This document shows, in pieces, positions 39,815-50,661 of a stretch of 64,000 nt of DNA. Made by a program: the position numbers and the translations under genes. The notes under the pieces are model-generated. The model was not told where the DNA came from, made no database searches, and worked only from the letters and a program-made list of their open reading frames with translations. The DNA is from Ectopseudomonas toyotomiensis (GTDB lineage Bacteria > Pseudomonadota > Gammaproteobacteria > Pseudomonadales > Pseudomonadaceae), in assembly GCF_900115695.1 (NCBI RefSeq), contig NZ_FOXK01000002.1, forward strand, positions 62,001 through 126,000, in the 5' to 3' direction. The first letter of the stretch is position 1; the number at the start of each line of letters is the position of its first letter.

Positions 39815-40006
39815 TCAGGCGCTGTGCTGCTGCAGGCGCATCTGCTCGAAACCGTCGTCCCAGCCGGCCTCCCAGGCCGCAGCGGGGATTTCGTCAGGGT
39901 AGGGCTGGCGCGTTCTGGGCTGGCCAGTAAGGCCGGCCATATAACCTTGCTGGTAGGCCTTGGTCAGGCTCTCCAGGCTCCATTGCGGCGTGGCGTCATC
40001 GGCCAT
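39815..40006 (-). CDS. Divergent ribosome modulation factor-like protein
   Basis: A 63-residue protein with the RMF layout: LTKAYQQGYMAGLTGQPR (compare the R/K-x-GYxAGxxG core of RMF), then a PYPDEIPAAAWEAGWDDG segment like RMF's late tryptophan-glycine block. Unlike true RMF it is acidic at the C-terminus and lacks the basic N-terminal patch used to bind rRNA. A separate canonical rmf gene is expected elsewhere in Pseudomonas. Ribosome hibernation is therefore only a family-level guess. Confidence 0.7.
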   Translation of the reverse strand: MADDATPQWSLESLTKAYQQGYMAGLTGQPRTRQPYPDEIPAAAWEAGWDDGFEQMRLQQHSA

Positions 40007-40131
40007 GGGCGCTGCTCGTCTATCGTCCTTTACCCGGCAATGCTAGCTGGCCGGGCGGCCAAGGGAGTGGCCGCCCATCCTGGCTTTTGCTCCGCTGGTT
40101 GGCTTTGTGACGCAGTCGACGCTTCGCCGCC

Positions 40132-41712
40132 TTACACGGCCAAAGCCAGAATGCTCGCCTGGTAGGCCGCGACGAAAGCATCGAAATCACCCTTGGGCTG
40201 CGCTTCAAGCTCTGCCTGCGCGGCCAGCGAGTCGTGGGCGGCCTGTTCGAAGGCTTGCTGCTGCTGCGTGCTGAGCGGTTGCCCGCGGAAGTATTCGGCG
40301 TGGCGCAGGCTCTGCTGCAGGGCGAACTCGGTGAAGCTCTTGCCCTGACGCAGAATCGCCAGTACCTGGGCTGATGGCGTCATTTCCACATCCGCGACCT
40401 TGGCTTGCTGTTGCGCCAACGCCTCGATATGCACGCTGCTGCCCTGGCTGCGATCGAGCAGTTCGGCCAGCGGCAGGATGCGTTCGAGCAGTTCGCTGGC
40501 CCAGACCTTGAGTTCCACCTGCTGCTTGCCTCTGTGCAGGTGCAGCCCGGGACGACGCCCCTCCTTGACCACCTTGAGGAAGTTGCTGGTGCAGCTACTG
40601 CACTCGCCGTTTTCCAGCAGAGGGCTGTCCTCCAGTGCACAGAACAGCAGGAAGGCGTCGATGAAGCGCGCCTGCGCCACATCGATGCCCAGCGGCAAGA
40701 AGGGGTTGATGTCCAGGCAGCGCACTTCCACGTACTGCACGCCGCGGCTCATCAGCGCCTGGATAGGGCGCTCGCCGCTGTAGGTGACGCGTTTCGGGCG
40801 GATGCTCGAGTAGTACTCGTTCTCGATCTGCAGGATGTTGGTATTCAGCTGCAGCCACTCGTCGCCGCGCTTGATGCCGGCTTCGACATAGGCCGGGTAG
40901 GGCGTGCCGACTGCCAGGCGCAGGCTGTCGGTGTAGCTGGCCAGGTCGTTGTAGCAGGGGGTCAGGCCGGACTGCGCGCTGCTCTGGTAGCCCAGGTCGC
41001 TCATGCGCAGGCTGGTGGCGTAGGGCAGGTACAGGGTGCTGGCGTCCAGTTCCTGAAGGTGGTGCGGACGGCCACGCATGAAGCCCTTGTCCAGCGCCGG
41101 CGAGGCACCGAACAGGTACATCAGCAGCCAGCTGTAGCGACGGAAGTTGCGGATCAGCGCGATATAGCGCGCCGACTGATAGTCACGCGCACTCTGCTCG
41201 CTGCCTTCGCTGTGCTGTTGCAGCTGCCACAGCCTCTCGGGCAGGGAGAAGTTGTAATGGATGCCGGCGATGCACTGCATGGTCTTGCCGTAACGCAGCG
41301 CCAGGCCCTTGCGATACACGTACTTGAGGCGGCCAATGTTGGAGCTGCCGTAGCGGGCGATGGGAATGGTCTCCTCGTCCGGCAGGGCGCAGGGCATCGA
41401 CGGGCTCCACAGCAGTTCGCCATCGAGCTTTTCGTAGGCGAAGCGGTGGATGCTGTCCAGTTCGGCGAGGGTGGCGGCTGGATCATTGGCGGTGCCGGTG
41501 ATGAACTCCAGCAGCGACTCGGAATAGTCGGTGGTGATCTGCGCATGGGTCAGCGCCGAGCCCAGGGCCTGCGGGTGCGGGGTCAGGGCCAGTTGGCCAT
41601 CGCGGTCGACGCGTAGGCATTCGCGCTCGATGCCGTGCAGACACTCACCCAGCAGGGACAGGTTGGCCGGCTCGCCGAGCTGAGCCAGGCGGCGGGAGAG
41701 AAGATCGCTCAA
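40132..41712 (-). CDS. gshA: Glutamate-cysteine ligase
   Basis: A 526-residue enzyme making gamma-glutamylcysteine, first step of glutathione synthesis. Motifs: [21 protein letters not shown] near the N-terminus, [13 protein letters not shown] and [25 protein letters not shown] around residues 130-155. The start is TTG, giving (M)[14 protein letters not shown], with AGGAA 7 bases upstream; this N-terminus matches P. aeruginosa GshA. The longer in-frame ATG start adds a cysteine-rich stretch not seen in the family. Confidence 0.94.
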   Translation of the reverse strand: MSDLLSRRLAQLGEPANLSLLGECLHGIERECLRVDRDGQLALTPHPQALGSALTHAQITTDYSESLLEFITGTANDPAATLAELDSIHRFAYEKLDGELLWSPSMPCALPDEETIPIARYGSSNIGRLKYVYRKGLALRYGKTMQCIAGIHYNFSLPERLWQLQQHSEGSEQSARDYQSARYIALIRNFRRYSWLLMYLFGASPALDKGFMRGRPHHLQELDASTLYLPYATSLRMSDLGYQSSAQSGLTPCYNDLASYTDSLRLAVGTPYPAYVEAGIKRGDEWLQLNTNILQIENEYYSSIRPKRVTYSGERPIQALMSRGVQYVEVRCLDINPFLPLGIDVAQARFIDAFLLFCALEDSPLLENGECSSCTSNFLKVVKEGRRPGLHLHRGKQQVELKVWASELLERILPLAELLDRSQGSSVHIEALAQQQAKVADVEMTPSAQVLAILRQGKSFTEFALQQSLRHAEYFRGQPLSTQQQQAFEQAAHDSLAAQAELEAQPKGDFDAFVAAYQASILALAV

Positions 41713-41814
41713 GATGCAATTCCTAACTGGGCAGTCGCCACAATATGGGGATCGCCCCTGCACTCTGCAAGGGGCGAACGGTTTGCCAGATTAGACCAGG
41801 CCGAGCGTGGGCGA

Positions 41815-42201
41815 TTACACGCAGGCGAAGGTGCCTTGCGCCTTGGCGACCAGCTTGTCGCCCTGCAGCACTTCGGCTTCCACCACCTGAGTGCGGCGAC
41901 CGGCGTGCAGCACCTTGGCGTGGCACAGCACGTTGCCCTCGGATACCGGGCGGATGTAGTTGATCTTGCACTCCAGGGTCACGCTGCTCGGGCCGCCATC
42001 GCCCAGGCTATGGCTGGCCTGACCCATGGCGGTGTCGATCAGCGAGAACAGCGCGCCACCGTGCAGCTTGCCGTGCAGGTTGCGCAGCTCGTCGGTGAGA
42101 GTCAGGCGCACGCGCGCCTCGCCGCCGCCGACCTGGAGAATCTCCAGGCCGAGCAGGCGGGAAAAGGCGCTGCTGGCGCCCACGTTGTCAGTCGTGCTCA
42201 T
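41815..42201 (-). CDS. PaaI-type hotdog-fold thioesterase
   Basis: A 128-residue single-domain acyl-CoA thioesterase. The hotdog catalytic region reads [29 protein letters not shown], with the HGG and D typical of the PaaI group. The natural substrate is not evident. The ATG overlaps the tex stop by 4 bp, so it is coupled to tex, an arrangement also found in P. aeruginosa. Confidence 0.9.
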   Translation of the reverse strand: MSTTDNVGASSAFSRLLGLEILQVGGGEARVRLTLTDELRNLHGKLHGGALFSLIDTAMGQASHSLGDGGPSSVTLECKINYIRPVSEGNVLCHAKVLHAGRRTQVVEAEVLQGDKLVAKAQGTFACV

Positions 42202-44525
42202 TTCTTCAACTGCTTGGCGTTGGCGAACAGGGCGGCCATGCCGCCGGTGGCAGGTGCCGGTTTGTCCTGGCTGGAATGGCGTTCGCTGCGTGGGGTATTG
42301 CCGCCGCGGTTGCCACCGCGCGACTGGCCGCCACGCGCGCCCTCGACTTTCTCGCCGGGGGTGTCGCCCATGCGCATGGACAGGGCGATACGGTTACGCG
42401 GGATGTCCACCTCCATCACCTTGACCTTGACCACGTCGCCGGCCTTGACCGCCTCGTGCGGGTCCTTGATGAACTTCTCCGACAATGCGCTGATGTGCAC
42501 CAGACCGTCCTGGTGCACGCCGATATCGACGAAGGCGCCGAAGTTGGTGACATTGGTCACCACGCCTTCGAGCACCATGCCCAGCTTGAGGTCATTGAGG
42601 GTTTCCACGCCTTCCTGGAACTCGGCGGTCTTGAACTCCGGACGCGGGTCGCGGCCGGGCTTGTCCAGTTCCTTGAGAATGTCGCCGACGGTGACCAGGC
42701 CGAAGCGCTCATCGGTGAACTTGGCCGGATCGAGGCGCTTGAGGAAGCTCGAATCGCCGATCAGCGAGCGAATGTCGCGGCCGGTGTCCTGGGCGATGCG
42801 CTCGACCAGCGGGTAGGTTTCCGGGTGCACCGCGGAGGCGTCCAGCGGGTTGTCGCCGCTCATCACGCGGAGGAAGCCAGCAGCCTGTTCGAAGGTCTTG
42901 TCGCCCAGGCGCGGCACCTTCTTCAGTTCGGCGCGCGAGGCGAAGGCGCCGTTGGCGTCGCGGTACTGCACGATGTTCTGCGCCAGGGTGGCGTTGAGGC
43001 CGGAGATGCGTGCCAGCAGGGCGGCAGAGGCGGTGTTGACGTCCACGCCGACGGCGTTCACGCAGTCCTCGACCACGGCGTCCAGGCTGCGCGCCAACTT
43101 GAGCTGCGACACGTCGTGCTGGTACTGGCCGACGCCGATGGATTTCGGGTCGATCTTCACCAGTTCGGCCAGCGGGTCCTGCAGGCGACGGGCGATGCTT
43201 ACTGCGCCGCGCAGGGACACGTCGAGATCGGGGAATTCACGGGCGGCCAGCTCCGACGCCGAGTACACCGAGGCACCGGCCTCGGAGACCATCACCTTGG
43301 TCAGTTTCAGGCCCGGTACTTTCTTGATCAGCTCGGCGGCCAGCTTGTCGGTCTCACGGCTGGCGGTGCCGTTGCCGATGGAGATCAGGTCGACGCCATG
43401 CTTGGCGCACAGCTTGGCGAGGATGGCCAGGGTGCCGTCCCAGTCGTTGCGCGGCGCGTGCGGGTAGACGGTGGCGGTTTCCAGCACCTTACCGGTGGCA
43501 TCGACCACGGCCACCTTGCAGCCGGTGCGCAGGCCCGGGTCGAGCGCCAGGGTGGCGCGGGGGCCGGCCGGTGCGGCCAGCAGCAGGTCATGCAGGTTGC
43601 GGGCGAACACGGCAATCGCCTCGTCCTCGGCCTTTTCGCGCAGCTCGCCGAGCAGGTCGGTTTCCAGGTGGTTGTACAGCTTGACCTTCCAGGTCCAGCG
43701 CACCACCTCGGCCAGCCATTTGTCGGCGGCACGGCCTTGTGCGCTGATGCCGAAGCGCTCGCCGATCATCAACTCGCACGGATGCATGGTGCCGGGCAGT
43801 TCTTCGCCGACCTTGAGGCTGGCGCTGAGAATACCTTCGTTGCGACCACGGAAGATCGCCAGCGCACGGTGCGACGGCACGCCCTTGAGCGCTTCGTCGT
43901 GCTCGAAGTAATCGCTGAACTTGGCGCCTTCGTTTTCCTTGCCTGGCACCAGGCGAGCGCTGAGGGTGGCGTTGTCCTTGAGGAAGCTGCGCAGCTTGTC
44001 GAGCAGCGCAGCGTCTTCGGCGAAGCGCTCCATGAGGATGTACTTGGCACCTTCGAGCACGGCCTTCACATCCGCGAAGCCCTTCTCGGCGTCGATGAAG
44101 CGCTCGGCTTCCGGCTCCGGAGTCAGGCTCGGATCGTTGAACAGCGCATCGGCCAGCTCGCCAAGACCCGCTTCCAGGGCGATCTGGCCTTTGGTGCGGC
44201 GCTTCTGCTTGTACGGCAGGTACAGGTCTTCGAGACGGGTCTTGGTGTCGGCGAGGTCGATCTCGCGCTTGAGCTCGGGCGTCAGCTTGCCCTGTTCCTC
44301 GATGCTGGCGAGGATTGCCACGCGACGCTCGTCCAGTTCGCGCAGGTAGCGCAGGCGCTCTTCCAGGTGGCGCAGCTGGGTGTCGTCGAGGCTACCGGTC
44401 ACTTCTTTACGGTAACGGGCGATGAAGGGCACGGTGGAGCCTTCATCGAGCAGGGCCACGGCGGCGGCAACCTGTTGCGGGCGCACGCCCAGTTCATCGG
44501 CGATGCGGTTGTTGATGCTGTCCAT
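42198..44525 (-). CDS. tex: Tex transcription-accessory RNA-binding protein
   Basis: A 775-residue nucleic-acid-binding protein. An N-terminal helical region opens [20 protein letters not shown] YqgF-like RNase-H fold follows ([20 protein letters not shown] near residue 325), then tandem helix-hairpin-helix motifs. A C-terminal S1 domain (about 650-725; [26 protein letters not shown]) is followed by a glycine/arginine-rich tail. It affects transcription and virulence in several pathogens. The start used gives the P. aeruginosa N-terminus; an ATG 18 codons upstream adds unrelated residues. Confidence 0.96.
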   Translation of the reverse strand: MDSINNRIADELGVRPQQVAAAVALLDEGSTVPFIARYRKEVTGSLDDTQLRHLEERLRYLRELDERRVAILASIEEQGKLTPELKREIDLADTKTRLEDLYLPYKQKRRTKGQIALEAGLGELADALFNDPSLTPEPEAERFIDAEKGFADVKAVLEGAKYILMERFAEDAALLDKLRSFLKDNATLSARLVPGKENEGAKFSDYFEHDEALKGVPSHRALAIFRGRNEGILSASLKVGEELPGTMHPCELMIGERFGISAQGRAADKWLAEVVRWTWKVKLYNHLETDLLGELREKAEDEAIAVFARNLHDLLLAAPAGPRATLALDPGLRTGCKVAVVDATGKVLETATVYPHAPRNDWDGTLAILAKLCAKHGVDLISIGNGTASRETDKLAAELIKKVPGLKLTKVMVSEAGASVYSASELAAREFPDLDVSLRGAVSIARRLQDPLAELVKIDPKSIGVGQYQHDVSQLKLARSLDAVVEDCVNAVGVDVNTASAALLARISGLNATLAQNIVQYRDANGAFASRAELKKVPRLGDKTFEQAAGFLRVMSGDNPLDASAVHPETYPLVERIAQDTGRDIRSLIGDSSFLKRLDPAKFTDERFGLVTVGDILKELDKPGRDPRPEFKTAEFQEGVETLNDLKLGMVLEGVVTNVTNFGAFVDIGVHQDGLVHISALSEKFIKDPHEAVKAGDVVKVKVMEVDIPRNRIALSMRMGDTPGEKVEGARGGQSRGGNRGGNTPRSERHSSQDKPAPATGGMAALFANAKQLKK

Positions 44526-44726
44526 ATAAAAACTACCCACTGAAGCGACAGGGCGGCCGCAAAGATGCTGGCCAGACACGAAAGCGGCGCATTATAAACA
44601 CCGCATTCGCGAGAGCTGCGAACCGTTGGGGAAAAATCTGCTAACAATGGCTAAAGCGCCCACCCATGCGCCTGAGCGATAATGCCGCCACTTGCCGTCC
44701 TCAGTACGGCTGTCCAAGGAGACGCC

Positions 44727-45464
44727 ATGACCCAGTCCGCTGCCCCTGTCGCCGAAGGCGAGAAGATCCTCATCGTCGATGACGACGCCCGTCTGCGCCG
44801 CTTGCTCGAGCGCTTCTTCGATGAGCAGGGCTACCGGGTTCGCGCAGTGGAAAACGTCGAGCAGATGGATCGTCTGCTGGCGCGCGAACTGTTCAATCTG
44901 GTGGTGCTGGACCTGATGTTGCCGGGCGAAGACGGTCTCTCTGCTTGCCGCCGCTTGCGTGAAGCCGGCAACCAGATGCCGATCATCATGCTCACCGCCA
45001 AGGGCGATGAGTCCAGTCGTATCCAGGGCCTGGAGCTGGGTGCTGACGACTACCTGGCCAAACCCTTCAACCCGCGCGAGCTGCTGGCGCGGATCAAGGC
45101 GGTGCTGCGTCGTCAGGCACCGGTGGTGCCGGGTGCGCCGGGCAGCGAAGACGAGAGCGTCAGCTTCGGCGAATACGAACTTTCCCTGGCCACTCGCGAG
45201 CTGAAGAAGGGTGAGCAGGTGCACATGCTCACCACCGGCGAGTTCGCCGTGCTCAAGGCGCTGGTGCAACATGCGCGCGAGCCGCTGACTCGCGACAAGC
45301 TGATGAACCTGGCCCGTGGCCGCGAGTGGGATGCGCTGGAGCGCTCCATCGATGTGCAGATCAGCCGCCTGCGCCGCCTGATCGAGCCGGACCCGTCCAA
45401 GCCGCGCTATATCCAGACTGTCTGGGGTGTGGGCTACGTGTTCGTTCCCGACGGCAACAAGTGA
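44727..45464 (+). CDS. ompR: Response regulator OmpR/AmgR
   Basis: A 245-residue OmpR-family regulator. The receiver domain has the acidic pair in LIVDDDARLRRLL, phospho-acceptor D62 in VVLDLMLPGEDG and K in LAKPFNPRELL. The C-terminal winged helix ends with VQISRLRRLIEPDPSKPRYIQTVWGVGYVF. With the next gene it forms the pair called AmgRS in P. aeruginosa, which responds to envelope stress from mistranslated proteins and aids aminoglycoside tolerance. An AAGGAG ribosome site precedes the ATG. Confidence 0.94.
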   Translation: MTQSAAPVAEGEKILIVDDDARLRRLLERFFDEQGYRVRAVENVEQMDRLLARELFNLVVLDLMLPGEDGLSACRRLREAGNQMPIIMLTAKGDESSRIQGLELGADDYLAKPFNPRELLARIKAVLRRQAPVVPGAPGSEDESVSFGEYELSLATRELKKGEQVHMLTTGEFAVLKALVQHAREPLTRDKLMNLARGREWDALERSIDVQISRLRRLIEPDPSKPRYIQTVWGVGYVFVPDGNK

Positions 45465-45471
45465 TGCGCGT

Positions 45472-46788
45472 GTGAAGGCTCCCGTCTGGTTCCCGCAAAG
45501 CTTCTTCGCCCGCACCCTCTGGCTGGTGCTCGTTGTCGTGCTGTTCTCCAAGGCGCTGACCCTGGTGTATCTGATGATGAACGAGGACGTGCTGGTCGAC
45601 CGCCAGTACAGCCACGGTGCGGCGCTGACCCTGCGCGCCTACTGGGCAGCCAATCCCGATGATCGCGACCATATCGCCCAGGCCGCCGGGCTCAAGCGCA
45701 TCCCGCGGGACAAGGTGCCGGCCAGTGAGCAGCACTGGCCCTACAGCGAGATCTTCCAGCGGCAGATGCAAACCGAGCTCGGCCCCGATACCGAAACCCG
45801 CGTGCGCGCGACCACGCCGCCAGCGCTGTGGGTGCGGGCGCCGAGTCTCGGCGATGGCTGGGTGCGGGTACCGATGTATCCGCATCCGCTGCGCGGCCAG
45901 CGTATCTGGAGCGTGCTCGGCTGGTTCCTGGGTATCGGCCTGCTGTCCACGGCTGCCGCCTGGATCTTCGTGCGCCAGCTCAATGCGCCGCTCAAGCGCC
46001 TGGTCTATGCCGCTCGCCAGCTAGGCCAGGGGCGCAGCGTGCGCCTGCCGGTGGGTGATACGCCAAGCGAGATGACCGAGGTGTACCGCGCTTTCAACCA
46101 GATGGCCGAGGACGTCGAACAGGCCGGGCGCGAACGCGAACTGATGCTGGCCGGTGTTTCTCATGATCTGCGCACGCCGCTGACTCGCCTGCGGCTGGCC
46201 CTGGAGTTCATGGATAGCGACACCGAGCTGACCGACGACATGGTGCGCGATATCGAGGACATGGACGCCATCCTCGATCAGTTCCTCGCCTTCATCCGTG
46301 ACGGGCGCGACGAGCCGGTGGAGGAGCTGGACTTCTCCGAACTGGTGCGCGAAACCCTGGCCCCCTACAACCAGAACGGCGAGCGCGTGCGGCTGTGTCT
46401 TGAGCCGATCCCGCCTTTCCCGCTGCGCCGCGTCTCGACCAAGCGTCTGCTGACCAATCTGGTGGAGAACGCCCTCAATCACGGCGGTGGTGATGCCGTC
46501 GAGGTGGTCGCCAGCCTGGCCGGCGACCACAACGCGCCTTATGTGGTGCTGAGCGTGCTGGACCGTGGCAACGGTATCGATCCGGCCGAGCTGGACAGCA
46601 TTTTCAACCCCTTCATTCGTGGGGATCGGGCGCGTGGCGGGCGTGGCACCGGCCTCGGCCTGGCCATCGTCAAGCGCATCGCGGCGCTGCATGGTGGCAG
46701 TGTCGAGCTGCGCAATCGCAGCGGTGGCGGTCTTGAGGCACGGGTGCGCCTGCCGCTCGGCCTGCTGTTGCCGCGCGACGCGGTGTAG
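45472..46788 (+). CDS. envZ: Sensor histidine kinase EnvZ/AmgS
   Basis: A 438-residue sensor kinase. First membrane helix about residues 12-38, periplasmic loop of about 110 residues, second helix near 145-170, HAMP (about 170-222). The dimerisation domain has phospho-accepting H231 (AGVSHDLRTPLTRLRLALE). The ATPase has the N-box LVENALNHGGG, DRGNGIDP and GGRGTGLGLAIV. The start is a GTG (VKAPVWFPQ) 7 bases after the ompR stop; the nearby ATG opens only three codons. Confidence 0.93.
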   Translation: MKAPVWFPQSFFARTLWLVLVVVLFSKALTLVYLMMNEDVLVDRQYSHGAALTLRAYWAANPDDRDHIAQAAGLKRIPRDKVPASEQHWPYSEIFQRQMQTELGPDTETRVRATTPPALWVRAPSLGDGWVRVPMYPHPLRGQRIWSVLGWFLGIGLLSTAAAWIFVRQLNAPLKRLVYAARQLGQGRSVRLPVGDTPSEMTEVYRAFNQMAEDVEQAGRERELMLAGVSHDLRTPLTRLRLALEFMDSDTELTDDMVRDIEDMDAILDQFLAFIRDGRDEPVEELDFSELVRETLAPYNQNGERVRLCLEPIPPFPLRRVSTKRLLTNLVENALNHGGGDAVEVVASLAGDHNAPYVVLSVLDRGNGIDPAELDSIFNPFIRGDRARGGRGTGLGLAIVKRIAALHGGSVELRNRSGGGLEARVRLPLGLLLPRDAV

Positions 46789-46890
46789 CTGACGACCGAC
46801 CGTCCTGGCGGCGGTCTGGGTGCTGGCAATATGCTGCCAAGCGCTCTGGCGCTGGGCTATGCTGTGCCAGCGCATCAATTCGAGGCCTGC

Positions 46891-49800
46891 ATGCCCGCCG
46901 CCTTCCCCGACCGCTTGCCCAACTGGACCTGGTGGCTGCCGCTGCCGATTTTCCATCTGGCAACCTGGATTTCCCTGGCGACCCGTCTGAGTGACGGGGT
47001 GGCGTTGTGTTACCTGCCCTTGGTGCTCGGCCTTGCCCTGTGCCTGTGGTGGGGACCGCGGGTGCTGCCTGCGTTGTATCTCAATGCCCTGGTCAGTGTG
47101 CCGCTGTGGGGCCTGCCCTGGGCGTGGGCGCCGCTCTATGCCCTGCCGGAAACCGCCGCCGTTGCCCTGGGCTGGTGGCTGTTGCGGCGTCAGCCTTTCG
47201 ATCCTGCCCTGGGACGCTTGAGTGATCTGCTCCGATTCCTTGCCTTCGCTGTGTTGATGCCGAGCGCCCTGGTGGCGCTCGGCTTGCAAAGCAACCTCTG
47301 GCTGACCGGTTTCCAGGTCAGCGAGCAGTGGGCGCAGGCCAGCCTGGCGATCTGGCTGGGCGACACCATCAATATGCTCGCTCTGACGGCGCCTTTGCTG
47401 GCGTACGGTACCCCGCTGCTGCGGGCGCGCGGTTGGACCCGCGAGCCGCTGGCAGATAGCGCGCCGACGTTGAACATCAGTCGCTCGCCAGGTGGTTGGT
47501 TGTTGGCGACAGGTGTATTTCTGGTACTGATGCTGCTCAGCGCCAGCCTGCCAGCTCAGTTCGCCCTGCCGCTGCTTGGTCTGAGCATGTTGGTCCTGGC
47601 GCTACGACACGCCTTTGCCGGTGCTCTGTATGGCGTGCTGCTGGTGTACGCCGCGACTCTGCCGCTACCGCTGCTGCGCGGCAGCCTGAGCTTTGGCGAG
47701 CTGGATCTGCAGCGTAGCCAACTGCACTTCGCCGTCATGCTGCTGATGGGCGCCACCTTGCTGGTGGGGCGTGCGCTTAGCGATCTGCGCCAGGCGCTGT
47801 CACGCAGTGCGCAGATTCAGCAGCAGCTGGCTCGCGCCAACCTGGCGATGGAGGCCAGCCCGCTGGGTGTGACCATCGCCGATGCGCGCCAGCAAGACAT
47901 GCCATTGGTCTACTGCAATGCCGCATTCAGCCAGATAACCGGCTACAGCGCCGAGGAGGTGCTGGGGCGTAACTGTCGCTTCCTGCTCGGCCAGGATCGC
48001 GCCCAACTGGAGTTGCAGCAGTTGCGCCGAGCCCTGCGAGAGGGGCGCAGCGGCCACGCGGTGGTGCGCAACTATCGCAAGGACGGTAGGCCGTTCTGGA
48101 ACGAGGTGGTGTTGGCGCCAATGCGCGACGGGGAGGGCATCAGCCATTTTGTCGGGCTGCAGCATGATGTCACCGAGCGTGTCGAGCTGGCGGCCAAGGT
48201 CGAGCTGCAGCGTGCGCAATTACTGCGTCAGAGCCATCTGTTCAGCCAGACCGAAGACATCGCCAACCTGGGTGGCTGGGTGCTGGAGATCAGCGACTAC
48301 GGCATGTTCTGGAGCGATGGCTGCTACCGCATCGTCGAACGCGACATTCATCTTGGGCCACCGAATCTCGAGCAGGCGCTGCATTACTTCGACACGCCGA
48401 GCCAGACGCTGATCATGCAGACCCTGCAGGCAGCCTTGAGCGGGATGGATGATCTGGATATCGAGGTGCGCCTGGCCGCGCGTCTGGGCGGACGCCTGGT
48501 GCGCCTGCGTGGCATGGCCGAGCGCAATCAGGACGGTAGCCTGGTGCGCATCTATGGCGTGGTGCAGGACATCAGCGAGCGCAAACGCACCGAGTCGCAA
48601 CTGCGCGAGCGTGACGAGCGGCTGCGCCTGTTCTTCGAGGCGCCGCTGATCGGCATGGCACTGACCACCCAGAGCTTTGGCTGGGAGGAGGTCAACCAGA
48701 AGCTGTGCAGCATCCTCGGCCGCAGTCGAGACGCATTGCTCGCCTGCAGTTGGCAGCAGCTGTCGCACCCGGACGATCTGCCGATCGAGCAGGCCCATGT
48801 GGAGCAGGTGCTGCTGGGTAGCAGCGATGGCTTCGAGATGGACAAGCGCTTTCTGCGTGCCGATGGCTTGGTGGTCTTCACCCGTGTCAGCCTGCGCGCC
48901 GTGCGCGGCGGTGGTGGCCGGCAGACGCTGTTCCTGCTGCTGGTCGAGGACATCAGTGCGCGGCGTGAGGCCGAGGCGCGCTACCGAACACTGGTCGAGC
49001 ACGCGCCCGAGGCGATCTTGCTGTTCGACCCCGAAGGCGGCATCGTCGAGTGCAATGAGAACGCCCTGCGTCTGTTTCGTTATCGCCGCGATGAGCTGCT
49101 CGGTCGCTCGATTCAAAGCATCAGCCCGCTGCGCCAGGCCGATGGTCGCTCGTCCTCCCGCGCCGGCAAGGCCTTCCTGCGCCGCGCCATTGCCGGTGAA
49201 GCGCCGGTATTCGAATGGAACCATCGCGACAGTGGAGGTCGCCAGCTGCCCTGCGAGGTGCGCCTGGTGCGCATGCCGGGGGAGAGTCTGCTGATTCGCG
49301 CCAGCGTCACCGATATCTCCGAACGTCAGCGCTACCAGCGCGAGATCGAGCGCCTGGCCTACAGCGACGAACTGACCGGCCTGCCCAATCGCCGCCTGTT
49401 GCTCGATCGTCTGCAGCACGCCATGGACCGGGAGAATCGCGAGGGCAGCCTGGGCGCGCTGCTGTTCATCGATCTGGATCATTTCAAGACGGTCAACGAC
49501 AGCCTGGGCCATTTGGTTGGCGACGCCCTGCTGGTCGAGGTGACCACACGCCTGGCTCGTGAGCTGCGCACTGAAGACACCCTGGCGCGTCTCGGCGGTG
49601 ACGAGTTCGTGGTGCTGCTCGAAGCTCTGGGCCATGAGCCGCAAGCGGTTGCCGAGCAGGCCGCAGCAGTGGGTGAGAAATTGCTGCGCGGCCTGCATGG
49701 CAGTTGCCTGATCGACGGTCATGAGCTGGCGATCAGTGCCAGTATCGGCATCGCCCTGCACCCGTTGGGCCTGCAACAGGCCTCGGACATTCTCAAGCAG

Positions 49801-50655
49801 GCCGATACCGCCATGTACCGGGCCAAGCATGCCGGGCGCAACGCCCTACATTTCTTCGCCCCGGAGATGCAGGTTGCCATCGACCAACGGCTGCAGTTGC
49901 AGAGCGAGCTGCGTCAGGCCATCGCGCGTCAGCAACTGCAGCTGGTGTTCCAGCCGCAACTGATGCTGGCTGACAACAGCGTGGCGGGCGCCGAGGTGTT
50001 GCTGCGCTGGATGCACCCCGAGCGTGGTGAGATCGGTCCGGACCAGTTCATCCCACTGGCCGAGGAAACCGGGCTGATCCAGGACATTGGCCAGTGGGTG
50101 CTGGAGCAGGCCTGTGCGGCGCTGGCGCGATGGCAGGGGCAATGGCCGCAACTGGTGCTGGCGGTCAATCTCAGCCCGCGTGAACTGCGTCAGGCTGGCT
50201 GCGTGGAGCGTGTCGAGCAGTGCCTGCGTGATCACGCCGTGCCGGCCCAGTCCCTGGAGCTGGAAATCACCGAGGGCGTGCTGCTCGAAGATGTCGAGCG
50301 CTGCATCGGCAACATGCAGCAACTCAAGGCGCGGGGCGTGCGCTTCGCCATCGACGACTTCGGTACCGGCTACTCGTCGCTCACTTACCTCAAACGTCTG
50401 CCGCTGGACCGGCTGAAGATCGACCGCAGCTTCGTCGCCGATCTCGACGGCGAAGCGAGTGGGCGCATGCTGGTGCAGACCATCCTGATGATCGCGCGCA
50501 ACCTGGGCCTGGAGTGCGTGGCCGAAGGTATCGAACACGACAGCCAGCTGGCGCTGCTGCGTGAGCAGGGCTGTGCCTTGGGCCAGGGTTATCTGTTCGG
50601 GCGGCCGATGACCGAAGCGGAGTTTCTTGCCTGGATACAGGCTCGTCAGCGCTGA
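46891..50655 (+). CDS. MASE1-PAS-GGDEF-EAL cyclic di-GMP protein
   Basis: A 1254-residue membrane protein. N-terminal MASE1-type sensor with about eight helices (to residue ~305), three or four PAS domains (about 320-840), GGDEF domain with GGDEF at 902-906 and an RxxD inhibitory site (RTED) five residues before it, then an EAL domain. The EAL motif reads EVL at 1035-1037. Other catalytic residues are present: NLSPREL, LELEITEG, IDDFGTGYSSL, and VAEGIE. Both cyclase and phosphodiesterase activity are possible. The start follows GAGG; an ATG 20 codons earlier is less likely. Confidence 0.92.
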   Translation: MPAAFPDRLPNWTWWLPLPIFHLATWISLATRLSDGVALCYLPLVLGLALCLWWGPRVLPALYLNALVSVPLWGLPWAWAPLYALPETAAVALGWWLLRRQPFDPALGRLSDLLRFLAFAVLMPSALVALGLQSNLWLTGFQVSEQWAQASLAIWLGDTINMLALTAPLLAYGTPLLRARGWTREPLADSAPTLNISRSPGGWLLATGVFLVLMLLSASLPAQFALPLLGLSMLVLALRHAFAGALYGVLLVYAATLPLPLLRGSLSFGELDLQRSQLHFAVMLLMGATLLVGRALSDLRQALSRSAQIQQQLARANLAMEASPLGVTIADARQQDMPLVYCNAAFSQITGYSAEEVLGRNCRFLLGQDRAQLELQQLRRALREGRSGHAVVRNYRKDGRPFWNEVVLAPMRDGEGISHFVGLQHDVTERVELAAKVELQRAQLLRQSHLFSQTEDIANLGGWVLEISDYGMFWSDGCYRIVERDIHLGPPNLEQALHYFDTPSQTLIMQTLQAALSGMDDLDIEVRLAARLGGRLVRLRGMAERNQDGSLVRIYGVVQDISERKRTESQLRERDERLRLFFEAPLIGMALTTQSFGWEEVNQKLCSILGRSRDALLACSWQQLSHPDDLPIEQAHVEQVLLGSSDGFEMDKRFLRADGLVVFTRVSLRAVRGGGGRQTLFLLLVEDISARREAEARYRTLVEHAPEAILLFDPEGGIVECNENALRLFRYRRDELLGRSIQSISPLRQADGRSSSRAGKAFLRRAIAGEAPVFEWNHRDSGGRQLPCEVRLVRMPGESLLIRASVTDISERQRYQREIERLAYSDELTGLPNRRLLLDRLQHAMDRENREGSLGALLFIDLDHFKTVNDSLGHLVGDALLVEVTTRLARELRTEDTLARLGGDEFVVLLEALGHEPQAVAEQAAAVGEKLLRGLHGSCLIDGHELAISASIGIALHPLGLQQASDILKQADTAMYRAKHAGRNALHFFAPEMQVAIDQRLQLQSELRQAIARQQLQLVFQPQLMLADNSVAGAEVLLRWMHPERGEIGPDQFIPLAEETGLIQDIGQWVLEQACAALARWQGQWPQLVLAVNLSPRELRQAGCVERVEQCLRDHAVPAQSLELEITEGVLLEDVERCIGNMQQLKARGVRFAIDDFGTGYSSLTYLKRLPLDRLKIDRSFVADLDGEASGRMLVQTILMIARNLGLECVAEGIEHDSQLALLREQGCALGQGYLFGRPMTEAEFLAWIQARQR

Positions 50656-50661
50656 GCCGGG

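Noticed and set aside
42276..44543. 755-codon open frame on the plus strand
   Set aside because: Antisense to tex over its full length; the opposite strand encodes a clear Tex protein.
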